64,000 bases of DNA from assembly GCA_951813085.1 (NCBI GenBank), contig OX638348.1, forward strand, positions 1,621,627 through 1,685,626. Direction: 5' to 3'. Numbering within the stretch: position 1 is the first letter of the stretch; each line of letters starts with the position of its first letter. The position numbers were made by a program, and so were the translations under genes. The notes under the pieces are model-generated. The model was not told the DNA's origin and did no database searches. It saw only the letters and a program-made list of their open reading frames with translations. Of the stretch, positions 29,340 through 38,626 are shown one piece after another. The DNA is from an uncultured Opitutaceae bacterium (GTDB lineage: Bacteria > Verrucomicrobiota > Verrucomicrobiia > Opitutales > Opitutaceae).

Positions 29340-31019
29340 ATGAGCTCGACCCCTTTTTCGATCAGCCTCCGTTTGGGCCTTCTTCCACTCATCCTCGCTT
29401 CCATTTGCGCTCTCAACGCGCAGCGATCCAACCAAGGAATGGGACCTCTCCTCGATCTGGCAGAAATAAAAGCCGGCCAAAGGATCCCAGATGACCTCGC
29501 TATCTATACGGACCAAGGAGAAAAGCGGTCCCTCGCCGCAGTCGTAAACGGGAAGCATACCGTCCTGGTTTCAGGATGCCTCACCTGCCCCATTTTCCAT
29601 CGCAGCTATCCCGAGGTCGAAGCGGTTCACGCGGACTACCGCGACCATGCAGATGTGCAGTTCTTCTATATGTACAAATCGCTCGCCCACCCTGAGCTGA
29701 ATGGCTATGTTCAACCCGCCACGCTCGACGAGCGATTGGCGCATATCGTCGAGGCCAAGCGCGTACTCGGCACGCGTATCGATTGGCTCTGCGACGGAAC
29801 CGACAATGCGGTTCGGCATGCCCTAGGCTTCGGTACCAATACGCAAATCGTAATCGGGCCCGATGGCAAGGTGCTCCATTCGCTCGGCTGGAGCGATGGC
29901 GCTGCGTTGCGCGAACAGCTGGTCTCATTCGTGGGCGAATCGGATTCGCGCACCTCGGTGGCGGACCTCGAACTGAAACGGGAATCGCCTTATCGTCAGC
30001 AACGCGCTTATGCCGAAGGCGTGCTTGAAAAACCGAGCTTCAGCTCAGAGCTCGCTCCCGTTAAGATCACACCGATTCAGAGCGCAGACAAGCCGCTCTA
30101 CGTTAAGCCGCGCATTGAGGTCGACTCCGGCGTCCTTGAGCAAGGCGAAGGCGAGTTGTATCTGGGATTCTTTCTGGATCCGCTGCATCATGTGCACTGG
30201 AACAATCTCGCAGCGCCCTTGAAGTACGAATTCACGCTCCCAGACGGGACCCTTCTATCGCCGAGCCAGGCCTCTGCTCCCGTTGTGGAGCAGGAGTCGG
30301 ATTCGGATCCTCGGGAATTCAAGCTAGCTGTGGGCAGTATTGGCAAACACAATACAGCTGAGCTCTCCATTCACTATTTCGCTTGCAGCAAAGAAGAAGG
30401 CTGGTGCATTCCGGTCACTCAAAAATATGCCGTCACCTTTGAACGGGATCGCGACGGAGGCGGAACCAATGGCCGCTCCTTCCGGGTCGCCAATGCAGGG
30501 CGACAAGGCGGTCCTAGAGGCCGAGGCGGTCCCGGTCCGAGGGGAGGACAACGTGGGGGCTCGGGAGACAGCGTCGAGCAAATGCGCCAACGCATCTCCC
30601 AACTGGACACTGATGGGGACGGCGCGCTTTCGCTCGAGGAAGCGCCTGAAGGCATGCGTCAACGATTTCCGTACATGGATTCCAACGGCGACAATCAACT
30701 CGACTCCGACGAGCTCGAGGCGATGATCCAACGACGAGCCGGAGGCGATCCGCAAGGTCGAGGAGCCGGACAAGGAGCCCCCGGCAATACGCAATCCACC
30801 AAGCAACGCATCCTGTCCTCGGACGCGAACAACGACGGCCTCATATCCCGCGAAGAGCTGCCAGAGCAAATGCAGCGGCGATTCAATCAAATGGATGCGG
30901 ACGGCAATGGATCCGTCAATGAAGAAGAAATTGATACCATGATTCGCAATCGACCGCAAGGGGGACCGGGACAAGGCCGGAACCGAGGAAACGCGGATCG
31001 CCAACGAGGCTCGATCTAG
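29340..31019 (+). CDS. Secreted protein with deiodinase/thioredoxin-like domain and four EF-hands
   Basis: 559 residues. A signal peptide (about 1-27, LGLLPLILASICALNAQ) is followed by a thioredoxin-fold domain (about 70-200). VSGCLTCPIFHRSYPE, FYMYKSLAHPELNGY, TLDERLAHIVEAKRVLG and CDGTDNAVRHALGFG match the plan of iodothyronine-deiodinase-like proteins, with CLTC in place of the selenocysteine site. The middle (about 230-375) looks like a beta-rich thiol-disulphide-type domain. A Gly/Arg-rich linker (about 385-405) leads to two pairs of EF-hands: DTDGDGALSLEE, DSNGDNQLDSDE, DANNDGLISREE and DADGNGSVNEEE. It is probably a periplasmic or secreted calcium-binding redox protein. The glutaredoxin-like gene follows at 58 nt. 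Confidence 0.8.
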   Translation: MSSTPFSISLRLGLLPLILASICALNAQRSNQGMGPLLDLAEIKAGQRIPDDLAIYTDQGEKRSLAAVVNGKHTVLVSGCLTCPIFHRSYPEVEAVHADYRDHADVQFFYMYKSLAHPELNGYVQPATLDERLAHIVEAKRVLGTRIDWLCDGTDNAVRHALGFGTNTQIVIGPDGKVLHSLGWSDGAALREQLVSFVGESDSRTSVADLELKRESPYRQQRAYAEGVLEKPSFSSELAPVKITPIQSADKPLYVKPRIEVDSGVLEQGEGELYLGFFLDPLHHVHWNNLAAPLKYEFTLPDGTLLSPSQASAPVVEQESDSDPREFKLAVGSIGKHNTAELSIHYFACSKEEGWCIPVTQKYAVTFERDRDGGGTNGRSFRVANAGRQGGPRGRGGPGPRGGQRGGSGDSVEQMRQRISQLDTDGDGALSLEEAPEGMRQRFPYMDSNGDNQLDSDELEAMIQRRAGGDPQGRGAGQGAPGNTQSTKQRILSSDANNDGLISREELPEQMQRRFNQMDADGNGSVNEEEIDTMIRNRPQGGPGQGRNRGNADRQRGSI

Positions 31020-31077
31020 CCTAAAGGCGATTAGAGGATTGCAGCCAATCGCTTTTCTCGCGCGTACTTTACCCGCG

Positions 31078-31332
31078 ATGAAACCAAATTCCATCAGACT
31101 CTTTATCAAACCCTATTGCGGCTGGTGCCACGAAGCGATCGCCTGGCTGAATGCTCACGACTTCAAATACACCCAGCTCGATGTCACTTCGGATCCGGAA
31201 GCGGCTCAGGAGATGCTGCGCCTAACCGGTCAATCCAGCGCCCCCACAATCGATATCGATGGAAATATTCTGCCCGATTTCGATACGGGCGAACTAGAGG
31301 CTTTCTTGACGAAACTCGGAATCGAATTCTAG
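31078..31332 (+). CDS. Glutaredoxin-like protein
   Basis: 84 residues from the ATG at 31078; the frame extends upstream but this start gives a standard glutaredoxin. The redox motif is KPYCGWCHEAIAWL (CGWC), the cis-Pro loop is SAPTIDIDGNI and the end is DFDTGELEAFLTKLGI, the usual glutathione-side contact. It reduces mixed disulphides or serves as an electron donor. It lies between the EF-hand redox protein and the MscS gene in the same direction. Confidence 0.9.
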   Translation: MKPNSIRLFIKPYCGWCHEAIAWLNAHDFKYTQLDVTSDPEAAQEMLRLTGQSSAPTIDIDGNILPDFDTGELEAFLTKLGIEF

Positions 31333-31426
31333 CAACCGCCTTCTGCAACGAAGAGCCTCCTTCTAATTGCTCGCTACCCGCGCTTAGCGCTTGTTCCGCC
31401 AATTTCGATTCCTATAGTTCGCTTCC

Positions 31427-32258
31427 ATGCCTGAGGAAATCGATCAAATTCAGTCTCTCGTCGAAACGCTTACCCAAAGATTAATCGACCTTTCGCCTTC
31501 GCTGATAGCCGCTGCCATTATTCTTTTGATAGGGTTCATCTTTGGATCCTCGATATCGCGATTGATTCTCGGGATCTGCTCGAAGAAGAACATCGACGTT
31601 ACTCTTTCCCGGTTTTTCGCGAGCTCGATCAAGCTCCTCATCTTGTTTCTTTTCCTCTTATATTGCGGTCAAGAAAATCGGCGTAGACATCACACCCTTC
31701 ATCGCCCTGCTCGGCGCCGGCGCCCTGGGTCTCAGCTTGGCGATTCAAGGACCGATCTCCAACTATGGCGCCGGTATCGCGATCATTCTGACGCGTCCTT
31801 TCAAAGTGGACGACCCCCTCACGGTTCACGGACGCACCGGAATCGTGTCGCTCGTCAGCCTGGGGTATACGCGATTGCTCACAGAAGATGGTCAGGAGAT
31901 TACGATTCCCAACAAGAAGATCCTAGGCGAAATCCTCACCAATTCATTTACCAATCTAATCGTCGAAGAGGTCGTTGGGATCGACTACAGCTCGGATCCC
32001 GAGCGCGCTATCAGAATGCGTTCGCAATGCCCTAACGGAGTCCAGGGAATCGATCCAGAAATCAAGCCTCAGGTCGGAATCCAAGATTTCGGCGACTCGT
32101 CCATAAACATTGGATACCGCTACTGGGTCAAAACCAATGACTACTATCAAATTCAGTACGCGGCGAACCTGGAAGTGTTCAAAGCGCTTAAGAGCGCCAA
32201 CATCCCAATTCCCTTCCCGCAACGCGATCTTCATATCGTTTCAAAAAGCGATGCTTAG
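31427..32258 (+). pseudogene. MscS-family small-conductance mechanosensitive channel, frameshifted
   Basis: The N-terminal frame (31427 to about 31670) gives two membrane helices (SLIAAAIILLIGFIFGSSIS and SIKLLILFLFLLY). A second frame from about 31669 continues with KKIGVDITPFIALLGAGA, the pore helix LGLSLAIQGPISNYGAGI, and the beta domain (FKVDDPLTVHGRTGIVSLVS, EITIPNKKILGEIL) to 32258. Joined, they make a normal MscS of about 277 residues. The break lies in CTTATATTGCGGTC; removing one T or adding AT restores the frame. Such channels release solutes on osmotic downshock. It is either inactive or a base error. Confidence 0.85.
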
Positions 32259-32411
32259 AGACTGTCCAATAAGTCGGAAGACGCGTCGCAACCAGCATTT
32301 TCCGGGAATAACTAGCCGTCACCTTCCCTCATAGCCAAAGTCCGCGGAAAGATTTCTCATTCGCTTGCCGTGTTCATTCGTTCTAAAAGACAACCCTAAC
32401 CCGAGACTACT

Positions 32412-33371
32412 ATGTATATCTCAAAACGAAAGTCCTGGAATCTTCCTGAATCCGCCGCCACCTCAGAATCCGATTTCATCAATCGACGACGCTTCCTGAA
32501 AGCGGTAGGCCTTGGCTCGGGCGCCCTGCTCGGCAGTTCGATCGCCCACGCAGCAACAAGCGGATTTCCCTCCAAGGTGAACACCGATTATCGACCGGAT
32601 GGACTCGAACCCACCGACTACGACCTCATAAAGGGATACAATAATTTCTACGAGTTCTCATACGACAAGGGAGACGTACAAACGCTGGCCAATCAAGGAT
32701 GGGAAACGGAGCCCTGGGAAATTGAAATTAAGGGACATGTCGCCAATCCGATCAAAATCGATGTCAACGAGCTCATCAAGAAAATGGGCGGCATCGAGCA
32801 ACGCGTCTATCGGTTTCGCTGCGTTGAAGCGTGGTCGATGGTAATACCCTGGGATGGATTTTCGCTCAGCGCATTGATCGATCTCGTTCAACCTACCGAA
32901 AAAGCGAAATACCTTAAATTCTCCACGTTCTACGATCCGAAATCCGCGCCGGAACAAAAAGGAGGCTCGATCGACTGGCCGTACGTCGAAGGCTTGACGA
33001 TTGAGGAAGCGCGCAACGAGCTGAGCTTCCTCGCCACTGGGATCTACGGGAAGGCGATTCCAAACCAAAATGGCGCCCCAATCCGACTGGTCGTGCCTTG
33101 GAAATACGGATTCAAGTCCATTAAATCTATCGTCAAGATCGAGTTCATCGGTCGGCGCCCTCTCAATACATGGCAGGCATTGCAGCCTCGGGAGTATGGC
33201 TTCTACGCCAACGTGAATCCCGAGGTCGATCATCCACGCTGGTCGCAAGCCTCCGAGCGCATCATCGGGGCGGGATTCTTCAGCAGTCGCAAGGACACGC
33301 TCATGTTCAATGGCTACGGCGAGCAGGTGGCGGGCCTCTATGATGGCCTGGATTTGCGGAAGAACTACTAG
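32412..33371 (+). CDS. msrP: Protein-methionine-sulfoxide reductase, molybdenum catalytic subunit
   Basis: 319 residues. A Tat signal (NRRRFLKAVGLGSGALLGSS) is followed by a sulfite-oxidase-type molybdopterin domain. DYDLIKGYNNFYEFSYDKGD, QRVYRFRCVEAWSMVIPWDG (the Cys is the Mo ligand), LTIEEARNELSFLATGIYGK and WKYGFKSIKSIVKIEF are hallmarks of MsrP (YedY). It repairs oxidised methionine in periplasmic proteins, taking electrons from MsrQ, which is encoded 26 nt downstream. It is exported folded, with the cofactor, by the Tat pathway. Confidence 0.96.
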   Translation: MYISKRKSWNLPESAATSESDFINRRRFLKAVGLGSGALLGSSIAHAATSGFPSKVNTDYRPDGLEPTDYDLIKGYNNFYEFSYDKGDVQTLANQGWETEPWEIEIKGHVANPIKIDVNELIKKMGGIEQRVYRFRCVEAWSMVIPWDGFSLSALIDLVQPTEKAKYLKFSTFYDPKSAPEQKGGSIDWPYVEGLTIEEARNELSFLATGIYGKAIPNQNGAPIRLVVPWKYGFKSIKSIVKIEFIGRRPLNTWQALQPREYGFYANVNPEVDHPRWSQASERIIGAGFFSSRKDTLMFNGYGEQVAGLYDGLDLRKNY

Positions 33372-33397
33372 ACGAAGTACACGAGCTGCTCAAAGTC

Positions 33398-34045
33398 ATG
33401 AATCCGATAGCCCGGATCCTTAGAAAACGGTGGATCCTGTATCTGCTGCTTTGCTCGCCTGTCGCGTACGTATTCATTCCAATCCTACAGAACGATACGG
33501 AGTATTTTGCCGATCCAGCGAAGTATCTGCTGGAATACGTCGGGCTCGCCTCGACCTGGCTTTTCGTCGTGGTACTATCCATAACCCCGCTCCGTCGGCT
33601 CTTCCCCAAAGCAGCCATCGTCAAAAGCCTGGCCTACCACCGGCGCCAGATTGGAGTGAGCGTATTTATCTATGCGCTTCTGCACTTTCTGATTTACTAC
33701 GTCTACACCGGTTCCTGGGCCGAGTTCGTCAAGGATTGGGATAAGCTCTTTATTCTCTCAGGCATATTGGGATTTGTCCTCCTGCTCGCGCTGGCGGTCA
33801 CAAGCAACAACGTTTCGGTTCGCAAGATTGGAGCGAAGAATTGGAAACGCATTCACCGATCCGCCTACCTGATCATGTTCCTGCTCATCTACCATCAAGC
33901 CGCGCAGGAAAAGACCGGCTTTCGTGAAACGATCCAAGTCTTCTCGCCTCTCATTATATTGCAGGCGTGCCGCCTCGGCCTCTACGCGAAAAAGCGCTAT
34001 GCAGCTCAGGCGAGCGCGGTTGAAGGCGACCGCCCGTCATCCTGA
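33398..34045 (+). CDS. msrQ: Protein-methionine-sulfoxide reductase haem-binding membrane subunit
   Basis: 215 residues with about six predicted membrane helices. The ferric-reductase-like core has haem His residues in LAYHRRQIGVSVFIYALLHF and in WKRIHRSAYLIMFLLIYHQA. LSITPLRRLFP and TSNNVSVRKIGAKNWKR are typical of MsrQ (YedZ). It carries electrons from the quinone or flavin pool to MsrP in the periplasm. It directly follows msrP in one operon. Confidence 0.94.
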   Translation: MNPIARILRKRWILYLLLCSPVAYVFIPILQNDTEYFADPAKYLLEYVGLASTWLFVVVLSITPLRRLFPKAAIVKSLAYHRRQIGVSVFIYALLHFLIYYVYTGSWAEFVKDWDKLFILSGILGFVLLLALAVTSNNVSVRKIGAKNWKRIHRSAYLIMFLLIYHQAAQEKTGFRETIQVFSPLIILQACRLGLYAKKRYAAQASAVEGDRPSS

Positions 34046-34216
34046 AACCTCCGCATTGGCGCCTTGAAGTATAAGCGTGGCTTTCGTCCCGCTTGGCCAG
34101 CAAAAGCCCACCTTAATGCCGACGTTCTCCCACCAATTATTGTGGACATCGATTCAACGGATCTGGAAAATGAACCCTTCTGAAATCCAGCGTAGATAGA
34201 CTTTAAACCAGACACT

Positions 34217-35008
34217 ATGACGACTTCCAATTCCTTTGCTTCGCGCTATCTTTTCCTTTGCTTGGCTATATCCTTGATATCCATCGTCTTCGTGGCCTTG
34301 CCGGCTTTTCAGTCGACGCGCGAATCCATCGTTTCGGGTCTTGGAATCACCCCTTCGACTCTCGTGGTCGCAATCGCTTCGTTCCAGGTCATCCTCTTCG
34401 GCCTCGTTCTTTTGCGCTTTCAGAACCTGCTTTCCACACCGCTCGTCGCCTTGATCAAGCAGGCCGAAACTAATCGGCTCAATAGCGCCTTTGGACCGAA
34501 ATCAAAGCTCATGGAAATTGATCGGATTCGGTATCTTCTCGAAAATCGATTGCTTATTTCCCAGAAGATGGAGGAGCAGATCGGCGATTTAGAAGCGAAT
34601 ATTCAAGACCTCGAGCAGAGATTGGCAGCCGCAACGCGCGAGCGCGACACCGGCCGGGCGGAGTTGACCGACAAGTCCAAGCAGATCGAAGAACTACGGC
34701 TCGAGCGCGTAGAGCTTCGAGAAGTGAAAAGCCGCTTGGAATCGAATCTCGAGGAAGCCCGAAAGTCAAAAGTCGATGTCGAGGTTGAGAAGCGCAGCGA
34801 CGAAATCTACTCCCAGGTGGAAAAGGCAGTTGAAGCTACAGCCTACAAGGCGATTTGGTTTCCGCAGATCTTCCAGGACCTGAAAGCCCCAGCATCCATC
34901 ATTCGGAGCACGGTTAAGAACTTGGAAGAGAACTGGGACTCAAGCTCCTTCGCCCACCTGAAGTCCGATCTGGCTATCCTCAGCGAGCAAACTCGAGCCA
35001 CAAGCTAA
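34217..35008 (+). CDS. Membrane protein with long coiled coil and HisKA-like end
   Basis: 263 residues. Two N-terminal membrane helices (about 12-32 and 48-68, VVAIASFQVILFGLVLLRFQ) are followed by a long coiled coil (about 110-200; KMEEQIGDLEANIQDLEQRL, LRLERVELREVKSRLE). The C-terminal piece (IFQDLKAPASIIRSTVKNLE, FAHLKSDLAILSEQTRA) resembles the dimerisation helix of histidine kinases but lacks the phospho-His and any ATPase domain. It could be a kinase-derived sensor or scaffold. No family name can be given. It starts 171 nt after msrQ and ends 30 nt before the dienelactone hydrolase gene. Confidence 0.7.
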   Translation: MTTSNSFASRYLFLCLAISLISIVFVALPAFQSTRESIVSGLGITPSTLVVAIASFQVILFGLVLLRFQNLLSTPLVALIKQAETNRLNSAFGPKSKLMEIDRIRYLLENRLLISQKMEEQIGDLEANIQDLEQRLAAATRERDTGRAELTDKSKQIEELRLERVELREVKSRLESNLEEARKSKVDVEVEKRSDEIYSQVEKAVEATAYKAIWFPQIFQDLKAPASIIRSTVKNLEENWDSSSFAHLKSDLAILSEQTRATS

Positions 35009-35038
35009 GCCACTCTCCATTTATATCCCATCACCCTC

Positions 35039-35947
35039 ATGAATACTCCAAAAACCATAGAACGAAAAACTGCCTCAGACTTCCCCCAAGAACTGCTAGA
35101 CATTTACGACGAGTACGTGCACGGGATCATTGATCGCCGCGTATTCTTCAGCAAAGCCGCAAAGTTCGCCACCGCTGGCGTGACTGCTGCCGCGCTCGTC
35201 GAATCCCTCAGCCCTCATTATGCATGGGCGGAGCAAGTTTCGAAAACCGATAGCCGCATCGTCACGGAATACGTCAGCTACCCTTCTCCTGATGGACACG
35301 ACAAAACGAAGGCCTATTTGGCGCGTCCTGCCAATGTCAGCGGAAAGCTGCCTTCCGTGCTCATCGTACACGAAAATCGCGGACTCAATCCGTACGTTGA
35401 AGATGTCGCTCGCCGCGCTGCGGTGGCTGGTTTCCTTGCCTTAGCGCCGGATGCCTTGGCTCCCTTGGGAGGGTATCCAGGGAATGACGACGAGGGAAGA
35501 ACGATGCAGAGACAGCTGGACCGAAACAAGATCACCGAAGATTTCGTGGCGGCAGCGACCTACATCCACAATCACGAGCTCAGCAGCAAATCAACGGGAG
35601 TGGTCGGATTTTGCTTCGGCGGAGGCATGTCTAACACGCTCGCTGTGCGGTTGCCCAATATTATCAAGGCAGCGGCGCCCTTCTACGGCGGCCAGCCGTC
35701 AGCGGAAGACACAAAGAAGATCAAGGCCAAGCTGCAGCTCCACTATGCAGAAATGGATCAACGAGTGAATGCTGGATGGCCGGACTACGAGAAGGCTCTG
35801 AAAGCGAATGGAATTTCTTACGAAGCCCACATTTACTCAGGAACCAATCACGGTTTCCACAATGATACCACTCCGCGCTATGACGAAGCCGCCGCCAAGC
35901 TCGCTTGGGAACGGACGATCGCCTTCTTCAAGGAGAACTTAGGGTAG
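35039..35947 (+). CDS. Dienelactone hydrolase family protein
   Basis: 302 residues, alpha/beta hydrolase. An N-terminal extension carries a hydrophobic segment ([23 protein letters not shown] region, about 40-65), which may be a signal or anchor. The nucleophile elbow [13 protein letters not shown] has Cys, as in dienelactone hydrolases. Asp is in [13 protein letters not shown] and His in [37 protein letters not shown] is characteristic. It hydrolyses a lactone or ester of unknown identity. It runs in the same direction as the coiled-coil protein, 30 nt downstream. Confidence 0.9.
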   Translation: MNTPKTIERKTASDFPQELLDIYDEYVHGIIDRRVFFSKAAKFATAGVTAAALVESLSPHYAWAEQVSKTDSRIVTEYVSYPSPDGHDKTKAYLARPANVSGKLPSVLIVHENRGLNPYVEDVARRAAVAGFLALAPDALAPLGGYPGNDDEGRTMQRQLDRNKITEDFVAAATYIHNHELSSKSTGVVGFCFGGGMSNTLAVRLPNIIKAAAPFYGGQPSAEDTKKIKAKLQLHYAEMDQRVNAGWPDYEKALKANGISYEAHIYSGTNHGFHNDTTPRYDEAAAKLAWERTIAFFKENLG

Positions 35948-35985
35948 CGTTTCTGGAATCCTACCTATTTCAAATACCTATCGTT

Positions 35986-38260
35986 CTAGGCTGGACGAAA
36001 GAGTTCCGCTACGAGCGCGGTCCATCCTGTCTGATGGCTCGCCCCTAGTCCCTTTCCGGTGTCTCCGTGAAAGAACTCATAGAACAATGGATACGCTTTA
36101 AAATGAGGGTCATCCGCATAGCGCTCTGATTCCCCATGGCATGGTCGACGTCCCTCCCCGTCAGGCAGAAACAGGCGCGTCATCCGGTCGCTCAGCTCAT
36201 CGGCGCATTGCTCTAGGTTCAAGCTTGTCCCCGACCCAGTCGGAAACTCCAGCGTGAAGTCATCACCGTAAAATTGATGGTACCCGCGCAGCGCTTCAAT
36301 TATCAGGAATGATATCGGAAACCAAACGGGACCGCGCCAGTTGGAATTTCCACCGAATCGCCACGAATCCGAATCGCCCGGCGTGTACTTAACTTCGAAA
36401 TCCTCGCCAGCGAGATTCAAGCGATAGGGCTGTTCTTCGTAGTATTTCGAGAGAGAGCGGATCCCGAAACCAGAAAGAAACTCATCTTCGCTAAATAGAT
36501 ACCGAAGGAGCCGCTCCAAGCGTTTTCCTTCCAGATTTTCGGCAGCGATCAAGGGAATGAGCCCAACCAAGCTTCGAACTCTAATATGACGCGTATCGTC
36601 ATTGGGATAGCGAATTTGGTCATAGTAGAATCCTTCCTCCTCATGCCACAACCCGGTTTCCCCGAAATAGTTCATGGCATCGGAAATCGTCATGAAGTGC
36701 TCGAAGAACTTTGAAGCCACATCTTCATAGTCTGGATCCTGACTCGCGATCTCCAAAGCGATCGCAAGTATCGTCGAACAGTAAAATGCCATCCAAGCGG
36801 TACCATCGGCTTGATGAAGCGCGTGTCCACCTGGCATCGGCTGGGATCGATCGAACAGACCAATATTGTCCAGCCCCAAGAACCCGCCCGCGAATAGATT
36901 GTTTCCCTCAGGGTCTTTTCGATTCACCCACTAGGTGAAATTCAACATGAGCTTGTGAAAAGCTTTCTTGAGAAATGAAATATCGCGATCGCCTTCGTCC
37001 GCGCAAATTCGATACACGCGCAAGCACGCCCACGCATGTACCGATGGATTGACATCCCCAAGCGCCCATTCATACGCAGGTATTTGGCCATTGGGATGCA
37101 TATACCATTCCCTTAAGAATAGGATAAGCTGCTTCTGGCGAAGTCCGCATCGATGCGGGCAAACGGGATCATGTGAAACGCGAGATCCCAAGCGGCGTAC
37201 CATGGGTACTCCCATTTGTCCGGCATGGATATGACGTCTCGATTGAAGAGGTGCTCCCAATCATGGTTCCTTCCTTCCCAGCGTTCCTGAGGCGGCTTAG
37301 CGATTTCGGGATCTCCTCGCAGCCAATCGTGAACGGAATAGTGATAAAATTGCTTGGTCCACAGCAATCCGGCATAGGCCTGTCGCTGAATCGATAGCTC
37401 CTCGGCCTGAATTCCCTTCGGCGCGACGCTATCGTAAAACGCATTGGCCTCATCAATCCGCTGAGCGAAAACGGAATCGAATGCTTTCCCAAATACGCGC
37501 TTAGGGGCTTCTTTTTCGCTATACAATCTAAACGCTATGGAAACGCTTTCGCCCGAAGCAATGTTCAGAGAATATCGGGGCGATGCGATTGTCCCTTGGT
37601 TCTGTGGATTAATTGCATCGCGGTCGCCTCCCACTACCCATCGCTCGATGCCATCCTTTACGTACTTGGTGTAGGTTTCTTCGCCATACAAGGTCTCCGT
37701 GTTGGTTTCGTTTTCCGTAAATCCAAAATCAGGCGCGGTTCCATCGCTGGCCCTGTCTGCTTCAAAATAGAATCTCCTGAGCGTTTGATGATCCAGCTGC
37801 AAGCGGTCATCCGCAATTTTTCGAATGCTTGGCTTAAGCGTACAGCCTTCGTGCTCGCATCCCCAAATCCAAGTATTTCGAAAAAACAACTTGGGCGCAA
37901 TTTCGAGGGCCGCGGAATCCGGACCTCTATTGTTGAAAGCGAGTCGAATCAATAGGTCGTTTGGCGACGCCTTTGCATAATCCGCTTCTACGTCGAAGTA
38001 GCGCGATTCATCGAACACTCCCGTATCCAGCAGTTCATACTCCGCATCCCCCTTCCCCCGTTCCCCCGTTCCCGGTTTACGCGCCTAAGCTCATCATAGG
38101 GAAACGCCTTTTGAGGATACTTGTAGAGAGCTTTCGCGTAGCTGTGGGACGGCGCCGAATCGAGATAGTAGTAGAGCTCCTTGCAATCTTCGCCATGATT
38201 GCCCTCATTGCCATTGAGTCCGAAAAGCCGCTCCTTGAGCCATTCATCTTCACCATTCCC
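35986..38260 (-). pseudogene. GH63-like (MGH1-type) glycoside hydrolase remnant
   Basis: Reading leftwards from about 38260 ([48 protein letters not shown]), homology to the large bacterial MGH1/GH63 C-terminal-like glucosidases continues to 35986 with an (alpha/alpha)6 barrel ([69 protein letters not shown]). There are three lesions. The N-terminal part upstream of 38260 is missing. A frameshift lies near 37143 (FARSSLSYS instead of QKQLILFL, one base lost). A TAG at 36931-36933 replaces what is normally TGG in NFTWWVNRKD. It is non-functional. The 5' truncation abuts the second defence island. Confidence 0.85.
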
Positions 38261-38261
38261 T

Positions 38262-38500
38262 TAAAGATGCCGCAAATCAAAGGCGTATTTTGCACCCAAA
38301 AAACAGCTACTCCTTGGGCTCAGGCTAAGAATCTTCCGTGCAGCCACAGAGGTCCGTCGCTAGATTTGCTAACAGAGGTTCTTGGGGTTGAAGATCTTAG
38401 AGCCAAAGGCGATGGAATTCATGGGGCGGCAATTGATAGCAGGCAGGCGGCTCAAGTGACAGAGGCAATGAGACGCAATGGCAGTTTGGATAAAATTTAA
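38262..38500 (+). pseudogene. Possible C-terminal remnant of a gene upstream of the nuclease operon
   Basis: The plus-strand frame ending at 38500 reads as plausible protein once past the glycosidase remnant (PSLDLLTEVLGVEDLRAKGD, GAAIDSRQAAQVTEAMRRNG, stop). The style (hydrophilic helix with RRNGSLDKI end) fits the tail of a larger protein. The family is unknown. It lies directly at the junction with the decayed glycosidase and points towards the SbcD-like gene, so it may be the leftover of a further operon member lost at the junction. Confidence 0.35.
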
Positions 38501-38626
38501 ACCTTGAGTCATGATGATTGGGAATAAGCCAATAAGTACGGTTACTATGCGGACGTTCACAATTCAAGACCTAATTCTGAAGTGCACTGATATGCATGGC
38601 AACATAAGGAGGGCTGAGCCATCTCG

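Noticed and set aside
30324..31109. 261-residue minus-strand frame across the EF-hand protein
   Set aside because: Antisense to clear EF-hand repeats; no motif of its own.
37961..38500. 179-residue plus-strand frame as one gene
   Set aside because: The first 300 bases are antisense to the glycosidase remnant; only the last part (from about 38262) was kept as a possible remnant.
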